Below, in pieces: positions 18,277-26,965 of a stretch of 64,000 nt of DNA. The notes beneath the pieces were generated by a model. The model made no database searches. It worked only from the letters and a program-made list of their open reading frames with translations, and was not told where the DNA came from. Each line of letters begins with the position of its first letter. Position 1 is the first letter of the stretch. This DNA comes from CAZAMB01 sp964486335 (GTDB lineage: Bacteria > Planctomycetota > Phycisphaerae > UBA1845), in contig CAZAMB010000004.1 of the NCBI GenBank assembly GCA_964486335.1, positions 124,001 through 188,000 on the forward strand. Direction: 5' to 3'. The translations under genes were made by a program, and so were the position numbers.

Positions 18277-20735
18277 TGGACTCGACCCTGCTGGCCGCAT
18301 CACCCTTGTCGGCGGCGTGGCAATCCACTTGGCCATACCTGCTCATGCTGGCGGGGTTTTCGGTCATCGTGTTTTTTCACGAGCTGGGTCACTTCGCGGT
18401 CGCGAAATGGGCGGGTGTGCGCGTCGAGCGCTTCGCGATCGGATTCGGGCGTGAGCTCTTTGGGTTCACGCGCGGCGAGACGCGGTATTCCTTTAACCTG
18501 CTTCCGTTGGGCGGTTACGTCAAGATGATGGGCCAGGAGGATTTCGACGACAAATCCGAGGAACTTCGTTTCAAGGACGACCCGCGCTCCTTCGTCAACA
18601 AGCCCATTGGGCATCGCATGGCGATCGTTTCGGCGGGCGTCATCATGAACATCCTGCTGGCGTGCGCGCTGTTCATGGTGGTGTTTTTGATCGGCATGGA
18701 AGCCACGCCGCCGCGTATCGCCTTCATCGAACCCGACAGCCCCGCTGACCGCGCGGGACTGCTTCCCGGCGATGTCGTCCGCGAAATCAACGGCGAGAAG
18801 GTGATCGAATTCAATGAAGTGCGCTTTGCGGTGCTGCTCGCGCCGCCGCTCGACCCCATTGAATTCGTCGTGGAGCGTGATGGCAAGATCGAAGAGCCGA
18901 TCTACATCAAGCCGACATTTAACAATCCGGACAACACCCGTGACATTCAACGTTTAATGGTCGGCATTGCACCGGGCGTCACCGGAGAAATCGTCGCCGT
19001 CGGGCCCGAGATCGATCCGAAGAATCCGCTCCATCCCCGCGTGGGTGACCGCATTGTCGAAGTCGACGGAGTGCAGGTCACCGAGGCAAACGCCAGCGAA
19101 ATCTACAATACCCTGGTCTACGCCAAGGGCGATATTGTCGTCGAGCGATCCGACGAGAAGAACCCAAAAGCTGCGCCGCAGCGCGTCCGCGTCGAGATTC
19201 CGCCCTTGTTGGCGCTTTATCCGAGCGATCCGACCGATCCGGCGACGGTCAACGTGCTTGGTCTGACGCCGCTGGCGCAGTTCGGAGCCGCCGATCCGCG
19301 CGGCCGCGCGAGCCTCGCCGGCATCTCCGTCGGAGACACGATACTCAGTTGGAACGACAAACCCTACCCCAGCGTCGCCAATATCGCCGCGGCCGTTCGC
19401 GACAGCGCCGAAATGGACATCGCGTTCACCGTCCAGAAGCCCGACGGGCGTAAAGCTCGTGGATTCGTCCGCCCCAAACGGAATGACCGTGGAACGCCGA
19501 CGATACAGGCGACGTTCTCGCCCATCGAATCCGCGGCTCCGAGTGAGCCGCAAGTGCGGTTTTCAGAAGTGCGACGTGGAGGGTCGGCGGCCAAGGTCGG
19601 CATTGAACCCGGCGACAGCGTTCTCCGTTGCGGAGAAACCGACCTGCCCACCCGTCGCGCCATGCAGTTGGAAATCAGCAAGCACCGCAATGAACCCTTG
19701 CCCATCACCATTCGCAAGAGCGACGGTCGTGTCGCCCGTGTCGATGTCGTGCCGGTCGCACCCGGGTCGATTGACGCAAGCTACACACTTGTGGCCGATG
19801 ATGTGCTTCGAACCGGTGACGTGCTGGCAACGCTCAACGGGCAATCCAGTCCGGCGGCCGAATCGGGCATTCCCGCCGGAGCCAGGATCACCGCGATCAA
19901 TGGACAAAAGGTTTCGCGCTGGCGCGAGCTGATCTCCGCGATGGCATCTGCCGCTGGAACAACGGTCGATTTGGCCTACGAAGAAGACGGCGGCTCGGCA
20001 CGAACGGTCCCCTTCCGCGTTCCGCACTCGCTTCACACGCTGCTCGGCGTCGGACCCGAAGCCCGCATTATTTCAATCGACGGAAGAGAGTCAGCAGCCA
20101 TGGGAGGCGGACAGGGCGACAGTTTGGCCGTCGGTTACCATTTGGGCACCAAGGCGGCCCTGAAGGAACTGATGGGCCGAAATAGTGTTGAAGTCCAATA
20201 CCGAGAGAATCCGCTGGCACCGGTCAAAATGGCTTCCATCAACGTCACCGCGGACATGGTCGATCCCTGGCTGGGTCGAATCGCCTTTTCGCCAAGCGTC
20301 GCCGTGAACGAAGCGACGACACTTCTCAAGGGTGAGAACGTCGGCGAAGCCATTTGGATTGGGATGCACAAGACCTACTATTTCATCCTTCAGGTTTATA
20401 AAACCATGGAGCGCATGATCTTTACGCGGAGTGTCGGACTGGAAAGCATGTCGGGACCGCTGGGGATCATCGACATCGGCGGAAAAATCGCTCAGGCGGG
20501 ACTGGTGAAGTTCCTGTTCTTCCTGGCGATGATTTCCGCCAACCTCGCGGTGATCAACTTTCTTCCTCTGCCGATCGTGGACGGCGGTTTGATGGTCTTT
20601 CTCATCATTGAGAAAATCAAGGGCAGTCCGGTGAGTCTGCGCGTTCAGGTGGCAACGCAAATGGTGGGACTATTCCTCATCATCGGAATGTTCCTGTTCG
20701 TCACCTATCAGGACGCGCTGCGGCTGTTGGGCTAA
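18255..20735 (+). CDS. rseP: RseP-type site-2 intramembrane metalloprotease with multiple PDZ domains
   Basis: 826 residues, nearly twice the usual 420-450. The zinc motif HELGH lies in the first membrane helix (VIVFFHELGHFAVAKWAG) and the third ligand segment NFLPLPIVDGG lies near the C terminus, both as in RseP. Between them are four or five PDZ-like modules (for example AGLLPGDVVREINGEKV, VGDRIVEVDGVQV, AGISVGDTILSWNDKP, VGIEPGDSVLRCGE, SGIPAGARITAINGQKV), whereas E. coli RseP has two. It cleaves membrane anti-sigma factors and signal-peptide remnants. Two starts are possible: ATG 18255 (22-base overlap with dxr) or ATG 18276 in a TAATG stop-start overlap, giving 819 residues. Confidence 0.92.
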   Translation: MHDLSQIMDSTLLAASPLSAAWQSTWPYLLMLAGFSVIVFFHELGHFAVAKWAGVRVERFAIGFGRELFGFTRGETRYSFNLLPLGGYVKMMGQEDFDDKSEELRFKDDPRSFVNKPIGHRMAIVSAGVIMNILLACALFMVVFLIGMEATPPRIAFIEPDSPADRAGLLPGDVVREINGEKVIEFNEVRFAVLLAPPLDPIEFVVERDGKIEEPIYIKPTFNNPDNTRDIQRLMVGIAPGVTGEIVAVGPEIDPKNPLHPRVGDRIVEVDGVQVTEANASEIYNTLVYAKGDIVVERSDEKNPKAAPQRVRVEIPPLLALYPSDPTDPATVNVLGLTPLAQFGAADPRGRASLAGISVGDTILSWNDKPYPSVANIAAAVRDSAEMDIAFTVQKPDGRKARGFVRPKRNDRGTPTIQATFSPIESAAPSEPQVRFSEVRRGGSAAKVGIEPGDSVLRCGETDLPTRRAMQLEISKHRNEPLPITIRKSDGRVARVDVVPVAPGSIDASYTLVADDVLRTGDVLATLNGQSSPAAESGIPAGARITAINGQKVSRWRELISAMASAAGTTVDLAYEEDGGSARTVPFRVPHSLHTLLGVGPEARIISIDGRESAAMGGGQGDSLAVGYHLGTKAALKELMGRNSVEVQYRENPLAPVKMASINVTADMVDPWLGRIAFSPSVAVNEATTLLKGENVGEAIWIGMHKTYYFILQVYKTMERMIFTRSVGLESMSGPLGIIDIGGKIAQAGLVKFLFFLAMISANLAVINFLPLPIVDGGLMVFLIIEKIKGSPVSLRVQVATQMVGLFLIIGMFLFVTYQDALRLLG

Positions 20736-20747
20736 GTATTATTTGAA

Positions 20748-21890
20748 TTACTTCATCGCCTCCGTAAAGACCTTGGTTGCGGCCGACACTCCAGCGCCGG
20801 CGGCAAACTTGTAACCCTGCCCGGCCAGCGTCATCTCAAGAGCCGCAATGACCGCGATCGTGTCAAACGCATCAACGTACCCCATGTGCGAAAAGCGGAT
20901 GATCTTTCCCTTGAGGTCACCCTGACCGCCCGCGATCTGAAAACCGTATTTCTCGCGCATCGTTTTGCGAAGCTTGGATTCGTCCACGCCCGCGGGAACG
21001 ACCATCGCCGTTACCGAATCCACCGGATCAGAAGCGAACACCTTCAGCCCCAGCGCCTCGGCGGCCGAACGCGTCGCCTTCGCCATCAGCGTCGCCTCGG
21101 CCCAGATGTTCTCCAGTCCGCGCTCCTTGATCCCGCGAAGGACGTGCAAAAGGCCGCGCACCAGCGAAACCGCGGGGGTGTACGGAACATCCCACTCGGC
21201 CAATGATTTCTTGTAGGCCTTGAGGTCGTTGTAGAGAACCGGCATTTTTCCCGATTCGATCCGCTCCCACGCTCGGTCACTCACCGCGACGAACGCCAGT
21301 CCCGGCGGCAGCATGAGGGCCTTTTGCGACCCGGTGATATAGCAGTCGACCCCCCACTCATCCATCTTCACCGGGATTGCACCTACTGACGTGATCCCGT
21401 CGACAATCAGGATCGCCCCGCGCTCGCGGGTCAGTTTTCCAATCCCGGCTACGTCCGAAAGGGCCGTCGTCGACGTTTCGCTGTGCACACAGACAACCGT
21501 ATCAATCTTCGGATCGGCATCCATGGCCTTCTTGATGTCCGCCGCCTTGGCTCCGCGACCCCACTCGATGGCCAACTTGGTGTGTTCAATTCCGAACGCA
21601 GAGCACACCTTGGTCCAGCGTTCAGCGAACTTGCCGTTCTCGACAACGAGCGCCTTGTGCCCCTTGGAACAGCAGCCTGCGATGGCCGCTTCCGCAGCCG
21701 CCGTGCCGCTACCGGCGATCGTGACGACCATCGCCTTCGTCTGAAAAAGATACTGTAAGAGTCCGTGAGCCTCCTTGACCCAATCGCGATACATGGCCGT
21801 CCGGTGGTGTTCCATCGGCCGAGCCATCTCGAGCAGCACTTCTTCCGGAACCATCGTCGGACCGGGAGTAAATAGGCGAATCTTCTTCAT
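20748..21890 (-). CDS. Class V aminotransferase, alanine/serine-glyoxylate type
   Basis: 380 residues from the ATG at 21890, supported by GAAAGGTG ten bases upstream; the protein then starts KKIRLFTPGPTMVPEEVL, the family's typical N terminus. The PLP lysine is in YITGSQKALMLPPG (Lys190), and the PLP-binding DGITSVGA is intact. Members transfer amino groups from alanine, serine or phosphoserine to glyoxylate or pyruvate; the exact substrate cannot be read. It lies 118 bases after hemC on the same strand and may be the last gene of that run. Confidence 0.88.
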   Translation of the reverse strand: MKKIRLFTPGPTMVPEEVLLEMARPMEHHRTAMYRDWVKEAHGLLQYLFQTKAMVVTIAGSGTAAAEAAIAGCCSKGHKALVVENGKFAERWTKVCSAFGIEHTKLAIEWGRGAKAADIKKAMDADPKIDTVVCVHSETSTTALSDVAGIGKLTRERGAILIVDGITSVGAIPVKMDEWGVDCYITGSQKALMLPPGLAFVAVSDRAWERIESGKMPVLYNDLKAYKKSLAEWDVPYTPAVSLVRGLLHVLRGIKERGLENIWAEATLMAKATRSAAEALGLKVFASDPVDSVTAMVVPAGVDESKLRKTMREKYGFQIAGGQGDLKGKIIRFSHMGYVDAFDTIAVIAALEMTLAGQGYKFAAGAGVSAATKVFTEAMK

Positions 21891-22008
21891 CGTGAAACAC
21901 CTTTCATTGATGGACAGTCGCGCATTATGACACGACGGCGACATTGTACGCGACGAGGTCGGCACAAGGAATCACCATGATCGCGCCTGCCAAGCATGGT
22001 CGTGGCGT

Positions 22009-22899
22009 TCAGGAACTGTGCAATTCTCGTACCAGTCGATCCGCCAATCGACGTCCGGCTGCCTCGGGGAATGGATCGGATTCAATTCCCTCGACCATTC
22101 GCGTGCCGTCGTCGCTAAAGAGCTGCCCGTGAAGCCGCACGACTGCGCCGTCCGCAACCGCCAAGGCCCCGACCGGCGTGTGGCAACCCGCGCTGATTCC
22201 CCGCAGAAAGGCTCGTTCGCCTTCGACCGCTCGCCAAGTGGGAAGATCGCTGATGGCAGCAACGATGGATGCCGGCGTTTCCCCGGCTCGGACCTGCACG
22301 GCCAATGCCCCCTGGGCGGCAGCCGGTACAAACGCCTTAACGGCCAGTTCGCAATAAAAAGCCGGCTTGATCCCCAGGCGGTTCAATCCCGCCGCCGCAA
22401 GAACAATCGCGTCATATTCACCGCGTTCGAGCTTTTCAAGTCTGGTGGGCACGTTTCCACGAATGGGTACGACGTTGACATCGCTCAAAAAACGTCGTAG
22501 CTGGGCCGCGCGCCGAGGACTGCACGTTCCGATGCGTAATCTTCTGGGCAATCGCTTCGGATCGATCGCTTCGCGAGAAACCAGCACGTCGTGTACGGCC
22601 TCGCGCGGTGGAACCGCCGCCACGATCAACCCAGGGGTTTCAGCCGTCGGCAGGTCCTTGTAACTGTGGACGGCCAGATCGATCTCTCCGCCGAGGAGGG
22701 CCTGTTCGATCGCGCCCGTGAAGCCGCCCGCCGGCCAGTGGATATCAAACGGGGCCTGAGCCTCACGATCGCCGTGCGTCTTGAGGATCACTTCTTCAAA
22801 TCGCAGCGTTGGATCGACTCGGACGAGCGACTGGCAAACCATTCGCGTCTGAATGAGCGCCAGTTCACTTCCGCGCGTTCCAATGCGAAGAAGTGTCAT
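22009..22899 (-). CDS. hemC: Hydroxymethylbilane synthase (porphobilinogen deaminase)
   Basis: 296 residues. Joins four porphobilinogens into hydroxymethylbilane for tetrapyrrole synthesis. Visible signatures are RIGTRGSELALIQT at the N terminus, the HSYKDLPT segment, GTCSPRRAAQL, and the dipyrromethane-cofactor cysteine in GISAGCHTPVGA (Cys239). The start codon overlaps the hemL stop by four bases (ATGA), so the two are translationally coupled. Confidence 0.96.
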   Translation of the reverse strand: MTLLRIGTRGSELALIQTRMVCQSLVRVDPTLRFEEVILKTHGDREAQAPFDIHWPAGGFTGAIEQALLGGEIDLAVHSYKDLPTAETPGLIVAAVPPREAVHDVLVSREAIDPKRLPRRLRIGTCSPRRAAQLRRFLSDVNVVPIRGNVPTRLEKLERGEYDAIVLAAAGLNRLGIKPAFYCELAVKAFVPAAAQGALAVQVRAGETPASIVAAISDLPTWRAVEGERAFLRGISAGCHTPVGALAVADGAVVRLHGQLFSDDGTRMVEGIESDPFPEAAGRRLADRLVRELHSS

Positions 22900-24209
22900 T
22901 CCATGACACTCCGAAATGCATCGCCGGCAACTTCAAGGAGGTGGCCGACCACCGGTTCGTGCGCGGCCGTAACAAACATCGCCTCATATCCGGACGGCGG
23001 CAGAAATACGCCGCGATCCAGCATGGCGTGAAAGACCTTGGCGTAAAGCGCATGATCGCAGCGCTGGGCGTCGTCGAAGTTGCGGACCGGTCGATCAGTC
23101 ATGGCGAATCCCCACAGTCCGCCACGGCTGCTCGTCTGCACTGAGACTCCGACCCGCTTGGCGGCCTCACGGAAACCATCCGAAAGCGACCGGGTCACTG
23201 AATCCAGCCGCGCGTACAAGGGCTGTTTCGCGCCTTCCCCGCAAATTCGCAGCATGGCCAACCCCGCAGCGACAGCCACAGGGTTTCCACTGAGCGTGCC
23301 GGCCTGATACATCGGACCCATCGGGCTGACCAATTCCATCAAATCGCATCGCCCGCCGTAGGCGGCCAAAGGCATCCCCCCGCCGATCACTTTGCCGAGG
23401 CATGTCAGGTCGGGTCGGATACCGAATAGCGTTTGGCAGCCGCCCCAGGCGACGCGAAATCCGGTCATTACCTCATCAAATATGAGCAGGCTTCCATGCC
23501 TGTCGCAAAGCGACCGGAGCCCGGAAAGAAATCCGTCCACCGGTTCGACAAACCCCATGTTGCCCGCGATCGGCTCAACGATGATGCCGGCCACATCGCG
23601 ACCTTGTTCTGACAGAATGCGATCAACCGCCGCCAAATCGTTGTAGGGCGCGAGCAGGGTCGTTTCGACAAAAGCCTCTGGAACACCCGCCGAATCAGGA
23701 ATGCCGAACGCCGCCGCGCCGGAACCCGCCGCCGCCAGAAGTGAATCCACATGTCCATGATAACAGCCGATGAACTTGACGATCTTCGCCCGCCCGGTCG
23801 CCGCTCGTGCCAAACGAATGGCACTCATCGTCGCTTCCGTGCCGCTGCTGACGAACCGAATGCGCTCGATCGAAGGCAGGACGGAAATAATGATTTCGGC
23901 CAGTTCCGCCTCGGCCGCGCAACACGCGCCGAAGCTCAATCCGCGACCGGCCGCATTCGCAACCGCTTCCACCACCCTCGGATGGGCGTGTCCAAGCAGG
24001 CAAGCGCCCCAACTGCACACAAGGTCGATGTATCGCTTCCCGTCGGCGTCGAACAGGTAAGGACCTTCCGCTCGATCGATGAAGACCGGGTCACCCCCCA
24101 CGGCGCGAAACGCCCGCACCGGACTGTTCACCCCGCCGACAAACACCTGCCGGGCGCGTTCGAACAGTTGCCGGGAGACAAGTCGAACAGGGTGACTTTC
24201 GGAATCCAT
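22896..24209 (-). CDS. hemL: Glutamate-1-semialdehyde 2,1-aminomutase
   Basis: 437 residues from the ATG at 24209; the frame is open 29 codons further upstream without family similarity. Makes 5-aminolevulinate from glutamate semialdehyde (C5 pathway). Motifs: VNSPVRAFRAVGGDP near the start, SGTEATMSAIRLARAATGR, the CYHGHVDSLL loop, FDEVMTGFRV and the PLP lysine in GKVIGGGMPLAAYGG (Lys273). It is paired by overlap with hemC. The two haem genes together show this organism uses the C5 route. Confidence 0.96.
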   Translation of the reverse strand: MDSESHPVRLVSRQLFERARQVFVGGVNSPVRAFRAVGGDPVFIDRAEGPYLFDADGKRYIDLVCSWGACLLGHAHPRVVEAVANAAGRGLSFGACCAAEAELAEIIISVLPSIERIRFVSSGTEATMSAIRLARAATGRAKIVKFIGCYHGHVDSLLAAAGSGAAAFGIPDSAGVPEAFVETTLLAPYNDLAAVDRILSEQGRDVAGIIVEPIAGNMGFVEPVDGFLSGLRSLCDRHGSLLIFDEVMTGFRVAWGGCQTLFGIRPDLTCLGKVIGGGMPLAAYGGRCDLMELVSPMGPMYQAGTLSGNPVAVAAGLAMLRICGEGAKQPLYARLDSVTRSLSDGFREAAKRVGVSVQTSSRGGLWGFAMTDRPVRNFDDAQRCDHALYAKVFHAMLDRGVFLPPSGYEAMFVTAAHEPVVGHLLEVAGDAFRSVME

Positions 24210-24295
24210 GATTCGGCCCGTTCGTGGCTCGGTAGTCCGGCACGATGCCGGCGACGCGACGATTATAAGAAGGGTTCTGCGAACGAACAGCCGCA

Positions 24296-25171
24296 CTACG
24301 GAATGGCGGACCGGACTTGCACGAGAATCGCTTCGTTCAAACTCCCGCTGCGAAACCCACGACGGTCAATCTCCACGCGCTCGTAGCCAATCGATTGCAA
24401 TTGGCTTTTGACCCGCCGCAGTAATTGCGGTTCTTCCAGTCGCGACACATGGGCCGTCGGCACTTCGATCGAAGCGTGCGTCTCATGGTGCCGAACGCGG
24501 CATTCGGAAAAACCAAGTTCATGGAGAAACGCCTCCGCGGCTTCGATCATCCGAAGCTTTTCCGGCGTCACCGCCTGCCCGTACGGAATCCGGCTCGACA
24601 GGCATGGACTCGCGGGCTTGTCGAAGGTGGGCAATCCGAGTCGCCGCGACCATTCGCGCACGTCAGCCTTGGTCAATCCCGCTTCCGCCGCCGGACAGCG
24701 AACGCCGAACTCGCGGGCGGCCTGAATGCCCGGACGGTAATCGCCAAGATCATCCGCGTTGATGCCGTTGACCATTGCGTTTAACCGGCGCTGACGGATG
24801 AAATGGGTCAAGTGCTCATACAACGTCGTCTTACAGAAGTAGCAGCGATTGGCCGGATTGTTCGTGTAATTCGGATTGTCGAACTCATCGGTGTCCAGCA
24901 CCACGTGCTCGGCCCCCACCGACGACGCCAAACGGACCGCCGCGTCGAACTCCGCCCGCGCGAGACTTTCGCTCCGTCCGGTGACAGCCACGACCCGCTC
25001 GCTTCCCAGCGTATCCAGCGCGACCTTGAGCACCAGCGTCGAATCGACACCCGCGCTGAACGCCACCGCGACGGAATCCAACTCGCGCAAGATCGCCCGC
25101 ATCCGCTCGGACTTTTCCGAAAGCGAATCGGTCCGATGAGTTGGCATGTCGATGACTGGCACGATAATCAC
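24296..25171 (-). CDS. larE: LarE-type sacrificial sulfur transferase
   Basis: 291 residues from a GTG at 25171. An ATP-pyrophosphatase that, in the known family, donates sulfur from its own cysteine to build the nickel-pincer cofactor of lactate racemase. Visible features are the PP-loop variant FSAGVDST (about 38-45), a CxxC pair in NRCYFCK (Cys110, Cys113), GINADDLGDYRPG and the sacrificial cysteine segment PASPCLSSRIPYG (Cys190). The GTG start overlaps the stop of the upstream gene by four bases; the ATG at 25147 is an alternative. larB and larC are not in the window, so use for nickel-pincer cofactor is inferred from family alone. Confidence 0.88.
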   Translation of the reverse strand: MIIVPVIDMPTHRTDSLSEKSERMRAILRELDSVAVAFSAGVDSTLVLKVALDTLGSERVVAVTGRSESLARAEFDAAVRLASSVGAEHVVLDTDEFDNPNYTNNPANRCYFCKTTLYEHLTHFIRQRRLNAMVNGINADDLGDYRPGIQAAREFGVRCPAAEAGLTKADVREWSRRLGLPTFDKPASPCLSSRIPYGQAVTPEKLRMIEAAEAFLHELGFSECRVRHHETHASIEVPTAHVSRLEEPQLLRRVKSQLQSIGYERVEIDRRGFRSGSLNEAILVQVRSAIP

Positions 25172-26835
25172 TTCCCTCGAAGCGATGGCGGCTTCAGAAT
25201 CGGCAGCTTGTCAAACTCTCGCTCGATACGAGCCAGCTCCAGTTCCTCGAACAGCACGGCCGGCGCGATGAAACTCGACGAAACCCGCGAAAGCGAATTG
25301 TAGGCTTTTTGCTCCGTACCGGCCGCGATCAACCGCTTCAGAGACCGCGTCTGCACGGGCCGAAACTGCAAGCCCCGCACAAGCTCCTCTCTACCATCGT
25401 CGCCAAAGACCTTATAGGCATACACCGGCGCACCAAGCGAATTGACCGATCCTCCTTCGATCGCCGCTATGCGCAAACCAAATGGAAGCCCTTCGTCCTG
25501 CGCGGCCTGGGTCAATTCTCGCCGCAATTCCTCGTCAGTGATTCCGTTTTCGTCGGCAATGTACAGACAACCCACTTCCGCCCGCGCGTCTCCGATTCCG
25601 CCGCTCCGACCATGACCGTTGGACTTTGTGATCTTTCGCGTCGGCGCCCGACTCGACAACAGGTCCTTCAGCATCCCCTTCTCGACCACGTTGACCCGCC
25701 GAGGCACAACCGCCTCATCGTCATACTCGTACGCACCCGCAAGAACCACCTCGCCAAACATCTTCGGACCGGGATCGTCATACACCTGAAACGACCGCGG
25801 CAGAATACGAAGGCCGAGCTTCTTTTCGAGACTGTTGGGATCTTCCGTCGTTCCGACCGACTGAGGCCGCGCACAAATCCCCCCGCCGAGTAGTGATTCA
25901 AACACGCGCCCGGTTGCGGTTGCGTCAAACAGTACCGGCCCAGTGTATTGGTCGAGGATCGGCGCGTCGGCCAGCGCGATCAACCGTCGGCACATTTCCT
26001 CAATGTCACTCAGCATCGACTCGATGGTCGGCAACTGCTCGACCTGCTCGCCCAAATAGGACAAGGAATCGGAAAGTGGCATCCCGTCGGCCGCCTGAAT
26101 CTCCGCTTCGATTTCGATGCCGATGCCGCTGTCGCCATCCCGAAGTCGTGTTCCTTCCGAATTGACGATCCACTCGTCCGCCGTCCCCGCGAACAGTGTC
26201 ACACGCGCGTCCTGAATCCGCGGAAACTGATTGAATCGATCCGAGAGTTTCGTCAGGTTGCCTTCCCATTTCTTCACGTCAAACGCGAGCGTCGCAAGGG
26301 GTTTCGACTCCACGACAACCGGCGCGGAAGAATAATCCGCGGGACGCTCCTCAGCCTTCTTGTCCTTGAGGTACGCCAGCTTCCCCGACAGCGTCTCGAC
26401 GGCCTGCTTGTAATCACGATCGATCAACAGCCAGATGGCGTGCCGCAGCGCGGTGTAATCGTCGTCAAGCGGAAGCGCGCCAAACTGTCCGAACGGTCGC
26501 CGAAAGTTCGTGTTATCCAGCTCGTAAGACCCCACGCGAACGCGCACGTTGAGCATTCGAGCGCGATTCTCCGACGATCGAGTCACCGCTCCATAGGCCG
26601 CGCTCATGCTATAAGTCAGCCGGTCCTGAGCGCCGAGTTGTATCATGTACGGTTTCGGCAGTCCTTCCAGCGTAAGGTCCGTCATCGACCGCTCAAGTTC
26701 GTCCACCATCGCCCGCATGACGACATCGTCACTCGCGCGGGATTCCTCTGCCCGGGCGGCCGAGACTCCCGCCAGAAGTGCCAGAACAGTGGCATATATG
26801 GCAAGTTTTTCGTGACTTACTCTTGCGCTGTGCAA
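25168..26835 (-). CDS. Exported TldE/PmbA-like protein lacking the metal motif
   Basis: About 555 residues from a TTG at 26835, chosen because GGAAGGGAG lies seven bases upstream and a clean signal peptide follows (HSARVSHEKLAIYATVLALLAG, cleavage after ARA). An ATG at 26901 would lengthen it to 577. The body matches the TldD/PmbA fold, with the C-terminal block DARAEVGCLYIADENGITDEEL and VNSEGTRLRDGDSGIG. Where the TldD partner has HEIFGH, this protein has ESLLGG, so zinc binding is lost. In E. coli, TldE likewise lacks the motif and pairs with TldD. It lies 130 bases after the intact paralogue and overlaps larE. Confidence 0.8.
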   Translation of the reverse strand: MHSARVSHEKLAIYATVLALLAGVSAARAEESRASDDVVMRAMVDELERSMTDLTLEGLPKPYMIQLGAQDRLTYSMSAAYGAVTRSSENRARMLNVRVRVGSYELDNTNFRRPFGQFGALPLDDDYTALRHAIWLLIDRDYKQAVETLSGKLAYLKDKKAEERPADYSSAPVVVESKPLATLAFDVKKWEGNLTKLSDRFNQFPRIQDARVTLFAGTADEWIVNSEGTRLRDGDSGIGIEIEAEIQAADGMPLSDSLSYLGEQVEQLPTIESMLSDIEEMCRRLIALADAPILDQYTGPVLFDATATGRVFESLLGGGICARPQSVGTTEDPNSLEKKLGLRILPRSFQVYDDPGPKMFGEVVLAGAYEYDDEAVVPRRVNVVEKGMLKDLLSSRAPTRKITKSNGHGRSGGIGDARAEVGCLYIADENGITDEELRRELTQAAQDEGLPFGLRIAAIEGGSVNSLGAPVYAYKVFGDDGREELVRGLQFRPVQTRSLKRLIAAGTEQKAYNSLSRVSSSFIAPAVLFEELELARIEREFDKLPILKPPSLRGK

Positions 26836-26887
26836 CCTATGACTCCCTTCCAATGCACCCATGAATAAACCGTTCAGAGCTAATGTA

Positions 26888-26908
26888 GCACCGGTTTCCA
26901 ACCGGTGC
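26888..26908. repeat. Perfect short hairpin between the two tld genes
   Basis: GCACCGGTT, three bases, then AACCGGTGC: a nine-base perfect stem in the 130-base gap between the tldD-like and tldE-like genes. No T-run follows in either direction, so it is more likely an mRNA processing or attenuation hairpin, or a dispersed palindrome, than a strong terminator. Confidence 0.5.
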
Positions 26909-26965
26909 CCTAACGTATCGATCTTCCGAACCGCTCGACTCTCGCCTCACAGTCGGGAATCCGCA

